Of a DNA stretch of 64,000 nt, positions 1-9,225 are shown piece by piece (the first letter of the stretch is position 1; each line of letters begins with the position of its first letter). The notes beneath the pieces are model-generated. The model had not been told where the DNA came from. It saw nothing but the letters and a program-made list of their open reading frames with translations, and did no database searches. Source of the DNA: Trichomonas vaginalis G3 (Eukaryota > Parabasalia > Trichomonadida > Trichomonadidae); contig NC_067206.1 in NCBI RefSeq assembly GCF_026262505.1, positions 26,241,896 through 26,305,895 on the forward strand. The letters run 5' to 3'. Made by a program: the position numbers and the translations under genes.

Positions 1-2460
1 AAAGTACTTCCTCTCTTCATCAAGAGCTTCCTCTCTTCAAAGTGCTTCCTCTCTTCATCAAAGTGCTTCCTCTCTTCAACAAAGTGCTTCCTCTCTTCAT
101 CAAGATGCTTCCTCTCTTCAACAATGTACTTCCTCTCTTTCAAGATGCTTCCTCTCTTCAACAATGTACTTCCTCTCTTCAACAAAGTGCTTCCTCTCTT
201 CATCATCAGCTTCCTCTCTATCAAGATGCTTCCTCTCTTCAACAAAGTGCTTCCTCTCTTCAACAAGTGCTTCCTCTCTTCTTCAAAGTACTTCCTCTCT
301 TGATCAAGGTGCTTCCTCTCTTCATCAAGATGCTTCCTCTCTTCAACAATGTACTTCCTCTCTTGATCAAGATGCTTCCTCTCTTCATCAAGCAGCTTCC
401 TCTCTTGATCAAGATGCTTCCTCTCTTCATCAAGATGCTTCCTCTCTTCAACAATGTACTTCCTCTCTTCATCAAGATGCTTCCTCTCTTCAACAATGTA
501 CTTCCTCTCTTCAAAAAGTGCTTCCTCTCTTCATCAAGCAGCTTCCTCTCTTCTCATCAAAGTGCTTCCTCTCTTCAACAAAGTGCTTCCTCTCTTCTCA
601 AAGTGCTTCCTCTCTTCATCAAGATGCTTCCTCTTCTCAAGATGCTTCCTCTCTTCTCAAAGTACTTCCTCTCTTCATCAAGATGCTTCCTCTCTTCATC
701 AAATGCTTCCTCTCTTCAACAATGTACTTCCTCTCTTGATCAAGATGCTTCCTCTCTTCATCAAGATGCTTCCTCTCTTCTTCAAAGTACTTCCTCTCTT
801 GATCAAGATGCTTCCTCTCTTCATCAAGGTGCTTCCTCTCTTCATCAAAGTACTTCCTCTCTTGATCAAGATGCTTCCTCTCTTCATCATGCAGCTTCCT
901 CTCTAAATCAAAGTGCTTCCTCTCTTCAACAAAATGATTCCTCTCTTCAACAAAGTGCTTCCTCTCTTGATCAAGATGCTTCCTCTCTTCATCAAGATGC
1001 TTCCTCTCTTCTTCAAAGTACTTCCTCTCTTGATCAAGGTGCTTCCTGTCTTCATCAAGATGCTTCCTCTCTTCAACAATGTACTTCCTCTCTTGATCAA
1101 GATGCTTCCTCTCTTCATCAAGATGCTTCCTCTCTTCTTCAAAGTACTTCCTCTCTTGATCAAGGTGCTTCCTCTCTTCATCAAGATGCTTCCTCTCTTC
1201 AACAATGTACTTCCTCTCTTGATCAAGATGCTTCCTCACTCCATCATGCAGCTTCCTCTCTTGATCAAGATGCTTCCTCTCTTCATCAAGATGCTTCCTC
1301 TCTTCAACAATGTACTTCCTCTCTTCATCAAGATGCTTCCTCTCTTCAACAATGTACTTCCTCTCTTCAACAAAGTGCTTCCTCTCTTCATCATGCAGCT
1401 TCCTCTCTAAATCAAAGTGCTTCCTCTCTTCAACAAAGTGATTCCTCTCTTCAACAAAGTGCTTCCTCTCTTCAACAAAGTGCTTCCTCTCTTCATCAAG
1501 ATGCTTCCTCTCTTCTTCAAAGTACTTCCTCTCTTGATCAAGGTGCTTCCTGTCTTCATCAAGATGCTTCTTCTCTTCAACAATGTACTTCCTCTCTTGA
1601 TCAAGATGCTTCCTCTCTTCATCAAGATGCTTCCTCTCTTCTTCAAAGTACTTCCTCTCTTGATCAAGGTGCTTCCTCTCTTCTTCAAAGTACTTCCTCT
1701 CTTGATCAAGGTGCTTCCTGTCTTCATCAAGATGCTTCCTCTCTTCAACAATGTACTTCCTCTCTTGATCAAGATGCTTCCTCTCTTCATCAAGATGCTT
1801 CCTCTCTTCTTCAAAGTACTTCCTCTCTTGATCAAGGTGCTTCCTCTCTTCATCAAGATGCTTCCTCTCTTCAACAATGTACTTCCTCTCTTGATCAAGA
1901 TGCTTCCTCACTCCATCATGCAGCTTCCTCTCTTCTTCAAAGTACTTCCTCTCTTGATCAAGGTGCTTCCTCTCTTCTTCAAAGTACTTCCTCTCTTGAT
2001 CAAGGTGCTTCCTGTCTTCATCAAGATGCTTCTTCTCTTCAACAATGTACTTCCTCTCTTGATCAAGATGCTTCCTCTCTTGATCAAGATGCTTCCTCTC
2101 TTCATCAAGGTGCTTCCTCTCTTCATCAAAGTACTTCCTCTCTTGATCAAGATGCTTCCTCTCTTCATCATGCAGCTTCCTCTCTAAATCAAAGTGCTTC
2201 CTCTCTTGATCAAGGTGCTTCCTGTCTTCATCAAGATGCTTCTTCTCTTCAACAATGTACTTCCTCTCTTGATCAAGATGCTTCCTCTCTTCATCAAGAT
2301 GCTTCCTCTCTTCTTCAAAGTACTTCCTCTCTTGATCAAGGTGCTTCCTCTCTTCTTCAAAGTACTTCCTCTCTTGATCAAGGTGCTTCCTGTCTTCATC
2401 AAGATGCTTCTTCTCTTCAACAATGTACTTCCTCTCTTCAACAATGTACTTCCTCTCTTC
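1..2460. repeat. 21-bp satellite / heptad-coding array
   Basis: A continuous tandem array of a 21-base unit, about 117 copies, running off the left edge. Each unit begins CTTCCTCTCTTC and varies mainly in the last nine bases. Because 21 is a multiple of three, all plus frames are open for long stretches. The minus strand reads as protein heptads of the type ERKHLDE, ERKYIVE, ERKYFEE and ERKHFVE, which would form a charged coiled coil; the longest such run lies between about 640 and 1910. A unit variant reading CCTGTC recurs at 1045, 1549, 1717, 2011, 2221 and 2389, at spacings that are multiples of 21, so there is higher-order repeat structure. The array ends exactly where the minor-capsid-like gene of Polinton A begins. 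Whether it is expressed, and whether it belongs to the Polinton, cannot be told. Confidence 0.9.
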
Positions 2461-3048
2461 AGATTATATATCATTTATTAAAGATGACCTTGAAAAAACG
2501 TATGATATGTATATAAATAATGTGATAGCGAAATGGGATATTAACATGATTTTAAGTTATTTAAATGAATCATTTATCGTATGGTATGAAGAAAATTTTA
2601 AATCAAAACCCGATAAACTTTTTGAACTTGATGAAATAAATAACCTTATTAAATTCCCGCTGAAAATTAAATTTTGTACTCCTCATCTTCGTTCATTGTT
2701 GGGGATATTAAATTTTGAAAAAGATGTTGGGGATGTTTTGTATTCTGACACTGGTTCCAATTTCATTTTAATCAAATGTGATAAAGTTAATACCTCAATG
2801 AGATTTTCACATCAAACATTAGACCCTAACTCTACCCATCAATACAAAACATTTTATCCATCAACTTAAACACATTTTCTTTATCATATCCGTTTCAATT
2901 ATCCGGGAATTCATTTATTCTTCATTCAAAAGATTTATCAAATATTAAATTTAGAATAACTGACCTATTTGATTGTGATTTAGAATTTATGAATGAAATA
3001 TTATGGCAATTTCAAATAGAGAAAATAGCCGATGAGATAACGGATTAA
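2461..3048 (+). pseudogene. Minor-capsid/penton-like gene of Polinton A, broken
   Basis: The reading leaves the 21-bp array directly into a non-repetitive protein with segments such as YLNESFIVWYEENF, IKFPLKIKFCTPHLRSLLGI and a C-terminal part ending in EKIADEITD. The pattern of short beta-type segments around a 'LRSLLGI' core resembles the minor capsid/penton-like proteins of other Polintons, but this is an inference from pattern only. It lies just upstream of the fibre gene on the same strand, as expected in a virion-gene block. It is broken. An alternative is an unrelated element protein. Its true amino terminus is not clear because the frame merges with the satellite. Confidence 0.4.
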
Positions 3049-3072
3049 GTATTTATTTTTAAATCATAATAA

Positions 3073-4246
3073 ATGATTAAACAACAGCAACCACAACAAC
3101 TTAAGGCGCAAAGCGCCCAGGTCCTTCAGACCATTACATACGCCATATATGCATATAATTCAAAGATGGCAGAACAAACGCAAAGGTTGAAATATGGAGA
3201 TTTGGAGATAGTATTGAAAAATGAACATTTCGAATTCGTTTGCAAAGGTGGTGCAGTGATATCAAATATAAAAGAAATTTTATTTATGAATTCTAAAATT
3301 AAAGGTATAACGGATGATATAACATCAATTCCACCAGAAGAAACGAGATATTACGCATTAAATGCATTTCCTAAAGTTTTGAAGATTGGAAGATTTAATT
3401 TAAATGAGGAATTCATAGAAGGTTTCCTAAATGACATAATGAAGAAGGTGGATAAGGAATATGTGGATAGTGAGTTAAATAAGAAGGCAAATTTGGTTTA
3501 TGTTGATGAAAAAGATAATGAAATTAAAGAAAAGGTTGAATGGTATCATGAATGGACATTTGAGACTTTTAAAGTTAAAGCTGATACAGGATGGGTTTCG
3601 GGATGTTTAGACCTTAAAGCAGATAAAACTTATGTTAACGATGAGTTAGAGAAGAAGGCGGACAAGGAATGGACATTTGAGACTTTTAAAGTTAAAGCTG
3701 ATACAGAATGGGTTTCAGGATGTTTAGACCTTAAAGCAGATAAAAACTTATGTTGATGAAAATTATGCAAAGAAGTCGGAAGTAAATGATGTGATTACAA
3801 GCATGAAAAATGAAATACTTCAAACATTATATCCTGTTGGTTCTATTTATACGTCAATGAACTCAACAAATCCTTCAGAAGTTTTAGGTTTTGGTATGTG
3901 GAAGCAGATTGTAGATAAATTCTTATACTGTGCTAGATATTCAAAGCAAACAGGAGGTTCGAAGAAAATTAAAGAAGCAAACCTTCCACCGCACACTCAT
4001 ACAGGAACTACAAACTTTTCTGGCAACCATATCCACTCATTAAGAGACCACCCATTATACAACTCAGAATATGAAGCTGGCCATGATGTTTTATCTCCAG
4101 ATTATAACCATGCAACAAAAAAGATTTTTCGACCAACTGAACCAGGAGGAAATCATTCACACACTTTCACAACAAATCCAACAGGCTTGGGTAAAGATTA
4201 CATGCCACCATTTGTGACTGTATTCGCATGGTACCGAGTTCAATGA
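3073..4246 (+). pseudogene. Phage-type fibre/receptor-binding protein, broken
   Basis: A long protein with three parts: an N-terminal head of about 130 residues; a middle with repeated 'KADK.YV..EL..KAD' units, typical of trimeric phage tail fibres; and a C-terminal domain starting LYPVGSIYTSMN and rich in paired histidines (PPHTHTGTTNFSGNHIHS, GGNHSHTFTT), ending AWYRVQ. That C-terminal pattern is known from tail-fibre/collar tip domains, where the histidines bind metal. A homologue sits in Polinton B. The start at 3073 follows a TTTATTTTTAAATCATAATAA leader of the kind used by other genes here (split: TTTATTTTT, then AAATCATAATAA). The gene is broken. The likely role, inferred, is surface attachment of a virion. 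Confidence 0.7.
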
Positions 4247-4366
4247 ATGTGCTTGAGACTTGACCTTTGGGTCAAGGCTTACCGAATGAACTAAATATAT
4301 TTTATGTCTGTAATTAATTAGGTAATGAACTGCGGAAATAAATGTTTACGTTAATGTTTTCAGGTT

Positions 4367-4475
4367 ATTCAATAATTAATTATTTTTGAAGAACTGAGGG
4401 TGTCACTACGTCACCATGTGTCACTCGGTTAATTAACTTCTCTGAAAAAATGAGACAACATGACATTTTGACAAC
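4367..4475 (-). repeat. 100-bp intergenic repeat of Polinton A, copy 1 (inverted)
   Basis: This stretch is the reverse complement of copies at 6900-6995, 7028-7130 and 14003-14105. It contains three GTCAC words in the same direction at about 10-base spacing (GTGTCACTACGTCACCATG then TGTCAC), followed by GGTTAATTAACT and a run reading GAGACAACATGACATTTTGA. Copies 1 and 2 flank the primase-helicase gene as an inverted pair. The word structure suggests protein binding sites, for example a replication or transcription control site. The remainder of the 4247-4549 gap is AT-rich leader for the gene starting at 4550. Confidence 0.8.
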
Positions 4476-4549
4476 AGTCCTGGAAATTTGATGCAGTCCA
4501 AAAATAAAGTTGGTTTTAAAATTATTTTTATTTTTTTATTCCTATATAA

Positions 4550-6860
4550 ATGACAGCAACAAACAACAACAGTAACTATATCGTTTCTGATGAAAAAGTT
4601 ATTGATTCATTAGCTGAGGAATTAGTTGTGGCAGAAACTAAAACCCTCAACGAAAGAATTGGTGAAAACAAGATTGATTTACATAACTACCTCAAACACG
4701 ATGGAGTAAGAGGAAGGAAAACTGGTATGGCTTTATTAGTAAATAAAATATCAAATTTAACGATTATAGATGTTGATATCAATAAATACGTACAATGTGA
4801 TAATTAAAGAAACAGTTAGAAAAGATATTTTATCAAAACTTTCGGATAAAGATGTTATCGTTAAAACCGCTTCAGGAGGTCTTCACATTTATTGCAACAC
4901 TAATTTCTTCTATGCAGTTTCGAACAGAATGATTAAATGTTATTCCTGCAATGATTATGATATCGATATCATGACTTCCACGAATGATTCAAAGCGTTCT
5001 TTAGTGGTTATGGCTGATTCAAGAGTTCGCAAGAATGCAACAGAACCAATCAATACATACTCATTCATTCGTGGAAGTTATGATTCAACATTAACTAGAA
5101 CAGTGAATGATATATTAAATGATTTGAATATTAAGGTAAGAGTTGAACAGAAGAACGAAGAAATAAAGACTATCATGAATGAAAACAAAGATGTAAACAT
5201 TGACGATAAACTTGCCCAGAGCATAGTTGATGGCATCAGTGATTTTGAAGTACATAATGACGGTGGAAACATGAATTTAGAAAAAGAAGTTACATTATTC
5301 ACACTGTTTCAAGCAATTAATTCGTTACCTAATCATTTAATTAATGAAGCATACGATAACGTTTATAACTTCTGCAGCTTAACAGAAAATGCAAAAAGTA
5401 ATTTTGAAAAAGCACGTAGTAGATATGCACATTTAATGACTTCTCCATTTGTTTTAGTGAAGATTCTAAAACTTTATCAAAAGGAATATTATGATGAATA
5501 CGTTTTACCTTTATTACGTAAGCCAAAATAACATTTGATATAAAACTTGATGACTCGTTTTTGATAACAGATATTAGACGCAAGGCTGAAATCATCAGTA
5601 TAAAACAGTTCTGAAGTAATTGAGGATTTATCACGTGTAATCCGTTTTGTAGATTGTGGAAACAAATACTTCATTCAGAAAGATTACAACATCCACGACA
5701 AAATGAATCAAATATCATTCGTTCTTCAATCAAACATGAAAGAGTCACTCAAAATGATTAAATTATTTAAAGAAGAAGGTAAAACCATAACAGCATGGGA
5801 CGTACTATTAAATCAATTATCCTCATTAACCGTTAAGGGCGTTTGCTTTAAATCTGATTCCCCGGATGTTTTCTCAACGTTTCAGGGTTATAAATACAAC
5901 ATTCTTGAAAAGCCTGATTACTCAAAAATTGAGATGTTTATGGATTTCATTAAAGAAGCCATTTGTGATAATAACGATGAAGTGTATAAATACCTTCTCA
6001 GCTGGATTGCATCAATGATTCAACATCCTGGAATCAAGAATGAAACAGCAATTATTTTGAAAGGACTTCAGGGAACAGGTAAAAACAGATTCACGGACAT
6101 TATTTCTGAACTTCTCGCCGGTTATTCATGCAAAAACATTACCGAAATAAGTGAGCTAACGGGTAATTTCAATTCAGTAGTTGAGAATAAAATGTTTCTT
6201 GTACTTAATGAACTCAAGAATGTTGGTGAAGATAGACTCGCAAACTTCAACGCTTTGAAATCAATTATTACGGATAATGAGATTAGAATTAATGAAAAGA
6301 ATCAACCCAGAAGAACTGCTCAGAATGTTGCAAACTTCATTTTCGTAACTAATAACGTTTACCCTGTCAAAATTGAAGTTGGAGACAGAAGATACGTAGT
6401 TTTAAGGGTTAATGGTAAATTCAAGGGTCAATTTGATTACTTCAAGAATTTAATGAATTCATGCACAAAGGAATTTTATGATAATTTACTGACGTATTTT
6501 ATGCAATATGACCTTTCATCATTTAATGTACGAATCATACCGATGACTGAAGCCAAACAAGATTTAATTGAATTATCAACAAATCCTTTAGATGTATGGA
6601 TAAATACACATTATGATGAATTGTGTGCAGGTATGACGTGTAAAAATGCTCTATTCTGCAAACCATCAGACATGAAAGACAAAAACTTTCAAATGAGCAT
6701 TAAGGATAAATGTGATAAGAAACAGAGAAGAATAGATGGTAAACAAACATGGTGTTATGTTTTGAAAGAAGAAATGAAAGGATTATATAAACAGGTTGAA
6801 CCAAACGATAATGAGGATTCATTTACTGACGATGAAATACCTGTAAATGAAGCTTTATAA
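4550..6860 (+). pseudogene. Primase-helicase (AEP primase + SF3 helicase), broken
   Basis: The first third carries archaeo-eukaryotic primase signatures: LTIIDVDIN (acidic pair), TASGGLHIYCN (the sGGxH motif of prim-pol domains) and DIDIMTS. The last half is a superfamily 3 helicase: Walker A GLQGTGKNR, Walker B MFLVLNELKN, sensor-type NFIFVTNN, then VGDRRYVVL, followed by a C-terminal winged-helix-type region. The arrangement matches the primase-D5 helicase fusions of large DNA viruses and some Polintons and would start and unwind replication forks. The start at 4550 follows TTTTTATTCCTATATAA. The gene is broken by about two changes. The helicase half is homologous to the helicase of Polinton B, where no primase half was recognised. 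Confidence 0.8.
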
Positions 6861-6883
6861 AGTATGATTGGAATTTATTTTTG

Positions 6884-7130
6884 CATTAATCCTGCTGTGT
6901 TGTCAAAATGTCATGTTGTCTCATTTTTTCAGAGAAGTTAATTAACCGAGTGACACATGGTGACGTAGTGACACCCTCAGTTCTTCAAAAATAATTCATA
7001 AGTGCCTTCCTCATTAATCCTGCTGTGTTGTCAAAATGTCATGTTGTCTCATTTTTTCAGAGAAGTTAATTAACCGAGTGACACATGGTGACGTAGTGAC
7101 ACCCTCAGTTCTTCAAAAATAATTAATTAT
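6884..7130 (+). repeat. 100-bp intergenic repeat of Polinton A, copies 2 and 3 in tandem
   Basis: Two direct copies with a 128-base period, each beginning CATTAATCCTGCTGTG and running through TTGTCAAAATGTCATG, the GTGACACATGGTGACG block and CAGTTCTTCAAAAATAAT. They are inverted relative to copy 1 and direct relative to copy 4. They occupy most of the gap between the plus-strand gene block and the minus-strand block, so they sit where the two transcription directions converge. Confidence 0.85.
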
Positions 7131-7190
7131 TGAATAACCTGAAACCATTAACGATAAAATAACTGATAACAAAATTTTATTTTTATATAA

Positions 7191-7241
7191 ATGGATACCC
7201 CACAAGCTCAAAATTTACCACGAAAACCGAGAAGAACCTAG
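7191..7241 (+). other. Short basic reading frame after a Polinton-type leader
   Basis: An ATG follows a TTTTATTTTTATATAA leader of the type seen before real genes of this element, and opens a 16-codon frame reading MDTPQAQNLPRKPRRT. The peptide is basic. It is too short to call with confidence; it may be a remnant of a larger gene. Confidence 0.2.
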
Positions 7242-7265
7242 AAGGGTTCGGGAAGAGGAATAAAA

Positions 7266-7538
7266 TTAAATTTGGATTGGGTTTAAAAATTCATCTTTAT
7301 TAAATTCATCTCTTCCAATCAATTTATTTATTCTATTAAATTCTTTTATTTTTGCTTCACTCAGTTTAAGGATTGAACGGTAAGTTTCTAATTTTTCGAT
7401 TATTTCTTTCCTCTCTTTATCGTTTTCAGCCCCACCGCATTGCGGCTTCTTTTTGTAATAGCATATTTTTGATTTAATTCTATTTAGTTTCTTTTTATAT
7501 TCATTGTCTGGACTCTTGACTGCTTTGTTGTCACTCAT
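7266..7538 (-). CDS. Small unknown protein (90 residues), Polinton A
   Basis: I do not recognise this gene. The product is very lysine-rich and mostly helical by composition (NRIKSKICYYKKKPQCGG, then a leucine-spaced segment EIIEKLETYRSILKLSEAKI). A CGG turn separates two likely helices. Its start is supported by a leader with TTTTTTTTATTTCGTAAGAA immediately before the ATG, nearly the same as the leader of the gene starting at 13844. It is the last gene of the minus-strand block, downstream of the integrase and separated from it by 21 bases. A DNA- or RNA-binding accessory role would fit the charge but is a guess. Confidence 0.5.
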   Translation of the reverse strand: MSDNKAVKSPDNEYKKKLNRIKSKICYYKKKPQCGGAENDKERKEIIEKLETYRSILKLSEAKIKEFNRINKLIGRDEFNKDEFLNPIQI

Positions 7539-7559
7539 TTCTTACGAAATAAAAAAAAA

Positions 7560-8509
7560 TTAAATATTATTTAAATATAATGGAGTAATAAAATAAATCG
7601 GAATTTCTATTAATTTATTGTCAACTTCAACTAATGCATTGCCGTTAATATATCTAACAAATTCAGCTATTGTGTCAAATCTTCGTCTTCTTTTTGTCAT
7701 TGATTTATCAGTTTTTCCATAATCGAGATGAATCAAAACTTTAACCCCTTGTTTAAAATTCATGAGCCCCGAATTAATTTGTTCACGTTTAACATCATTC
7801 AACCTTTCCATTTGCTTTCTAATATATTCCCATTCTTTTGAAATATCATTTTTCATTTCCACTGGTTTCATGTTTATAGTTCTATGCCATGTATTATTGT
7901 AATAATATACTAACTGTTGTATGATGGAGTCATGATTTCCATCCCAGTATATCTGACCGTTAACCCCTAACGCATCTCTAAGAGTTCTCATTACCGCATC
8001 AACTATTTTATTATGAAACGTATATGGAGAGGATGAAAAGAAAAAATTAATTTGTGGGAAATAATGAGCCATAGCTGCCTGAAATCCTTTATCACCATCA
8101 CCCTGATATTATCTACTCTTTCATGATCTAGTAAGTATTGTATAGCTCTTCTTGTTTCCTGTTCTGTTTTCCCTTTCACTGGAATGCAATATAAATATCT
8201 AGTGTTAATGTTAATGGCAAATAAATAAGTAACGTTTCCTTTTGAATATTCCAGATGATCGATTTCGTATGAATATGGATATGGTGCAAATGAAGGGCGA
8301 CTAAATTTTTCCTTTAACGGTTGAATTTTCGGGTCAATTGGTTTATTTAATATCTTGAAATCCTTTTTAAAATCTTTTTGCTTCTTTAATGTTTGAAATG
8401 GATATAATAAAGTGAATGATGAAGGATTAACTGAAGGAGGCGGTACTGTCGTTGGAGGTTTTGGTGTTGCAAGTGGTTTAATTTTATCTGCTTTGATTTT
8501 GGATTTCAT
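7560..8509 (-). pseudogene. Retroviral-type integrase (rve), broken
   Basis: Integrase core signatures: YEIDHLEYSKGNVTYLFA (first catalytic aspartate with the strand that follows), a helix reading KIVDAVMRTLRDAL, and the family-typical NNTWHRTINMKPVEM. The C-terminal part (GVKVLIHLDYGK ... FDTIAEFVRYINGNALVEV) looks like the SH3-like tail of Polinton integrases. This enzyme would join element ends to target DNA. The proline-rich N-terminal segment (PPTTVPPPSVNPSS) is a linker. The start ATG overlaps the stop of the upstream gene as ATGA, which suggests coupled expression. The gene is broken. Confidence 0.8.
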
Positions 8510-9078
8510 TCCCCCATCATTAATTCTGGATGTATTCTATTCATTTGTTTTAAATATGCTGTATATAAAGGTTTGATATACTTTCCCGCTTCGAGTTTAT
8601 GTTGAAGGATGAATTCCAAAAGTTGATCTTCATTTAAAAGTCGGGCTGAATATGGTTTAACTAATGAATCATAAATTAAAGCTTGTGCTTCATTTATGGT
8701 CTGAAGGACCTGGGTGTTTTGCACCTTTTGTTTTTGTTCCTTTGGCTTTTGCGGCTCAGGATTATATAATTTATATAATTCATCAATATCTTCTTCTGTT
8801 AATACTTTATTTTTGAAATCTTTCAACTGTTTAAGTTGTTGTGATTTAGTTTTTCCCTTTGTATATTCATTATTTTTAATTTTGTCTTTAATTTTAGAAA
8901 TTATTTTATCATGATATTTCAAAATTTCATTTTTATAATATGGATAATAATATTCCATATCATCACCCGTTATATTGTTATCATATTTTTGGAGATATGA
9001 TTTTAATTCATAATAACTAAGAAAATTTTGATTAAGTACTAAATCATAAATTAAATTTTTTAAATCTACGCTATTCAT
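8506..9078 (-). CDS. Unknown 190-residue protein upstream of integrase, Polinton A
   Basis: Not recognised. The frame is open and starts after a TTTATTTTTATATAA leader. The first 60 residues are rich in tyrosine and asparagine and look helical; a lysine-rich stretch (KIKDKIKNNEYTKGKTKSQQ) and a helix with EEDIDELYKLYN follow; residues from about 115 contain QVLQTINEAQALIYDSLVKPY. The phrase 'QVLQTI' next to a Q-rich segment also occurs near the start of the fibre protein of this element. The gene ends in ATGA, overlapping the integrase start. It might be an N-terminal accessory of the integrase or an independent protein; no function can be given. Confidence 0.55.
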   Translation of the reverse strand: MNSVDLKNLIYDLVLNQNFLSYYELKSYLQKYDNNITGDDMEYYYPYYKNEILKYHDKIISKIKDKIKNNEYTKGKTKSQQLKQLKDFKNKVLTEEDIDELYKLYNPEPQKPKEQKQKVQNTQVLQTINEAQALIYDSLVKPYSARLLNEDQLLEFILQHKLEAGKYIKPLYTAYLKQMNRIHPELMMGE

Positions 9079-9225
9079 TTATATAAAAATAAAATAAGTG
9101 TTTTAAGGGTGCCCGCCTCTTTGAATCATAGTATCAAAACCGTTATTTACATATTGAATCGCATCATTAACAGTTCCTTTTTTCTCTTCTGTGGCATTTC
9201 ATTAAAAATAAAATTTTAAATTGTA

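Noticed and set aside
42-2516. An open plus-strand frame of more than 800 codons, and several others, in the 21-bp satellite
   Set aside because: The unit lacks stops in every plus frame, so long frames are expected by chance of the repeat. The apparent first codon is GTG and nothing supports expression on the plus strand.
3073-4246. Phage contamination or an integrated prophage, because of the tail-fibre protein
   Set aside because: It is embedded among Polinton genes with the same leaders, and a homologue lies in a second Polinton with capsid, ATPase and integrase.
9079-9225. A small gene between the unknown gene at 9078 and the polymerase of Polinton A
   Set aside because: A short frame with a GFDTMIQRGGHP end lacks a start codon in phase; too short to support.
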